8,642 nt of DNA from Halomonas sp. (GTDB lineage: Bacteria > Pseudomonadota > Gammaproteobacteria > Pseudomonadales > Oleiphilaceae), in NCBI GenBank assembly GCA_007135745.1, contig SLIH01000003.1, positions 1 through 8,642 on the forward strand, read 5' to 3'. The notes under the pieces were generated by a model. That model was given only the letters and a program-made list of their open reading frames with translations. It had not been told where the DNA came from and did no database searches. A program made the position numbers and the translations under genes. Position 1 is the stretch's first letter. Every line of letters starts with the position of its first letter. Positions 8,350-8,642 of this stretch are shown in pieces.

Positions 8350-8508
8350 TCAGCCTGTCAAATGTGTCGGGATCTGCCGGCTCTCGGCCTGACGAGCCTG
8401 CTCGTCGTCCTCGGGCGCCTCGCGATAAAGTGGACCCTTCTGACCACAGCCGATCAACAACAGGCACAGGACCAACACGGCCAGGGCACCGCGTCTTTGT
8501 CTGCTCAT
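8350..8508 (-). CDS. lptM: Small outer-membrane lipoprotein LptM (YifL/LppL family)
   Basis: This gene encodes a 52-residue lipoprotein. In E. coli, LptM (formerly YifL) binds the LptDE lipopolysaccharide translocon and helps its maturation. The signal peptide has a basic start (MSRQRRG), a hydrophobic core at about 8-19, and the lipobox LIGC with lipidated C21. The conserved family signature CGQKGPLY follows directly at 21-28. Glycine after the cysteine favours outer-membrane sorting. The mature tail is short, charged and probably disordered. An ATG 72 bases further upstream is in frame, but it would put 24 non-signal-like residues before the basic start. The ATG at 8508 has GGGAG six bases before it and gives a normal lipoprotein signal, so it is preferred. 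It is the first gene of the series, as usual upstream of lysA in Pseudomonas-type genomes and dapF in E. coli. Confidence 0.92.
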   Translation of the reverse strand: MSRQRRGALAVLVLCLLLIGCGQKGPLYREAPEDDEQARQAESRQIPTHLTG

Positions 8509-8519
8509 TGTCTTCTCCC
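8509..8519 (-). promoter_or_regulatory. Ribosome binding site of lptM
   Basis: On the minus strand GGGAGA lies directly upstream, leaving about six bases between GGGAG and the ATG at 8508. This spacing decides the start in favour of the 52-residue protein over the longer in-frame ORF. Confidence 0.7.
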
Positions 8520-8533
8520 GTTGAAAACGCAAC

Positions 8534-8539
8534 AGTATA
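8534..8539 (-). promoter_or_regulatory. Candidate -10 box of the lptM-lysA-dapF operon
   Basis: The minus strand reads TATACT here, matching five of six bases of the sigma-70 -10 consensus. It would start transcription roughly 20 bases before the lptM ATG. No good -35 hexamer is seen at 16-18 bases further upstream (GTGTGT or TGTGTT), so the promoter may be weak or activator-dependent, or this may be chance. Confidence 0.4.
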
Positions 8540-8589
8540 ACTTTGTCGGCGAACGAACACACCACACCCGCCCGGAACAATTTCCCCCA

Positions 8590-8621
8590 TTGTTCAGCGC
8601 TGAGGCGAGCTGTGCTAGTCT
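8590..8621 (+). promoter_or_regulatory. Candidate divergent promoter leading out of the right edge
   Basis: The plus strand has TTGTTC at 8590-8595 and GCTAGT/TAGTCT at 8614-8621. This could be a weak sigma-70 promoter firing to the right. In E. coli and Pseudomonas, cyaY (frataxin) is commonly divergent from lptM, so this may drive cyaY, but no coding start is visible before the window ends. The spacing is not ideal and the call is tentative. Confidence 0.25.
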
Positions 8622-8642
8622 CAAACCTCCGGTGAGCATTTC

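Noticed and set aside
8509..8580. Longer in-frame N-terminus of lptM (start at 8580)
   Set aside because: It would bury the lipoprotein signal peptide behind 24 residues and would begin upstream of the candidate -10 box. The inner ATG has a well-placed Shine-Dalgarno.
7931..8590. 219-codon minus-strand open frame overlapping lptM and lysA
   Set aside because: It is out of frame with two confidently identified genes and shows no family motif.

Overview
The window is one uninterrupted minus-strand gene series from a gammaproteobacterium. Read in transcription order (right to left) it holds lptM, lysA, dapF, a DUF484/YigA-like gene, xerC, a GGDEF diguanylate cyclase gene, and the first 881 codons of a hybrid sensor histidine kinase that runs off the left edge. 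The lptM-lysA-dapF-DUF484-xerC order is the conserved arrangement of Pseudomonas-type gammaproteobacteria; E. coli has lptM-dapF-yigA-xerC with lysA elsewhere. The moderately high GC (judged by eye, not counted) and the order fit a Pseudomonadales, Oceanospirillales or Marinobacter-like organism. I cannot name a genus.

Right part (about 4384-8508): lptM encodes a 52-residue outer-membrane lipoprotein. lysA and dapF encode the last two lysine-branch enzymes acting on diaminopimelate. DUF484 is a cytosolic GAF-like protein of unknown role. xerC encodes the tyrosine recombinase that resolves chromosome dimers. All five proteins show intact catalytic or family motifs. Gaps are 5 to 36 bases and I see no terminator between genes, so co-transcription is likely. 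A -10-like hexamer lies just upstream of lptM. A weaker plus-strand promoter candidate points out of the right edge, where cyaY commonly sits in relatives.

Left part (1-4387): where E. coli and Pseudomonas have yigB after xerC, this genome has a two-gene signalling cassette. The first gene encodes a soluble diguanylate cyclase with a long helical N-terminus and intact catalytic and inhibitory sites. The second encodes a BvgS/EvgS-like membrane kinase with a signal peptide, two periplasmic solute-binding-type domains, one membrane helix, HisKA, HATPase and the start of a receiver domain. xerC/cyclase and cyclase/kinase each overlap by four bases (ATGA), and the ribosome-binding signals of both downstream genes are poor or badly spaced. 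Their translation therefore looks coupled to xerC. A functional link between kinase and cyclase is an inference from this arrangement.

No RNA genes, mobile elements, CRISPR arrays or notable repeats were seen. No stretch longer than 300 bases lacks a gene.
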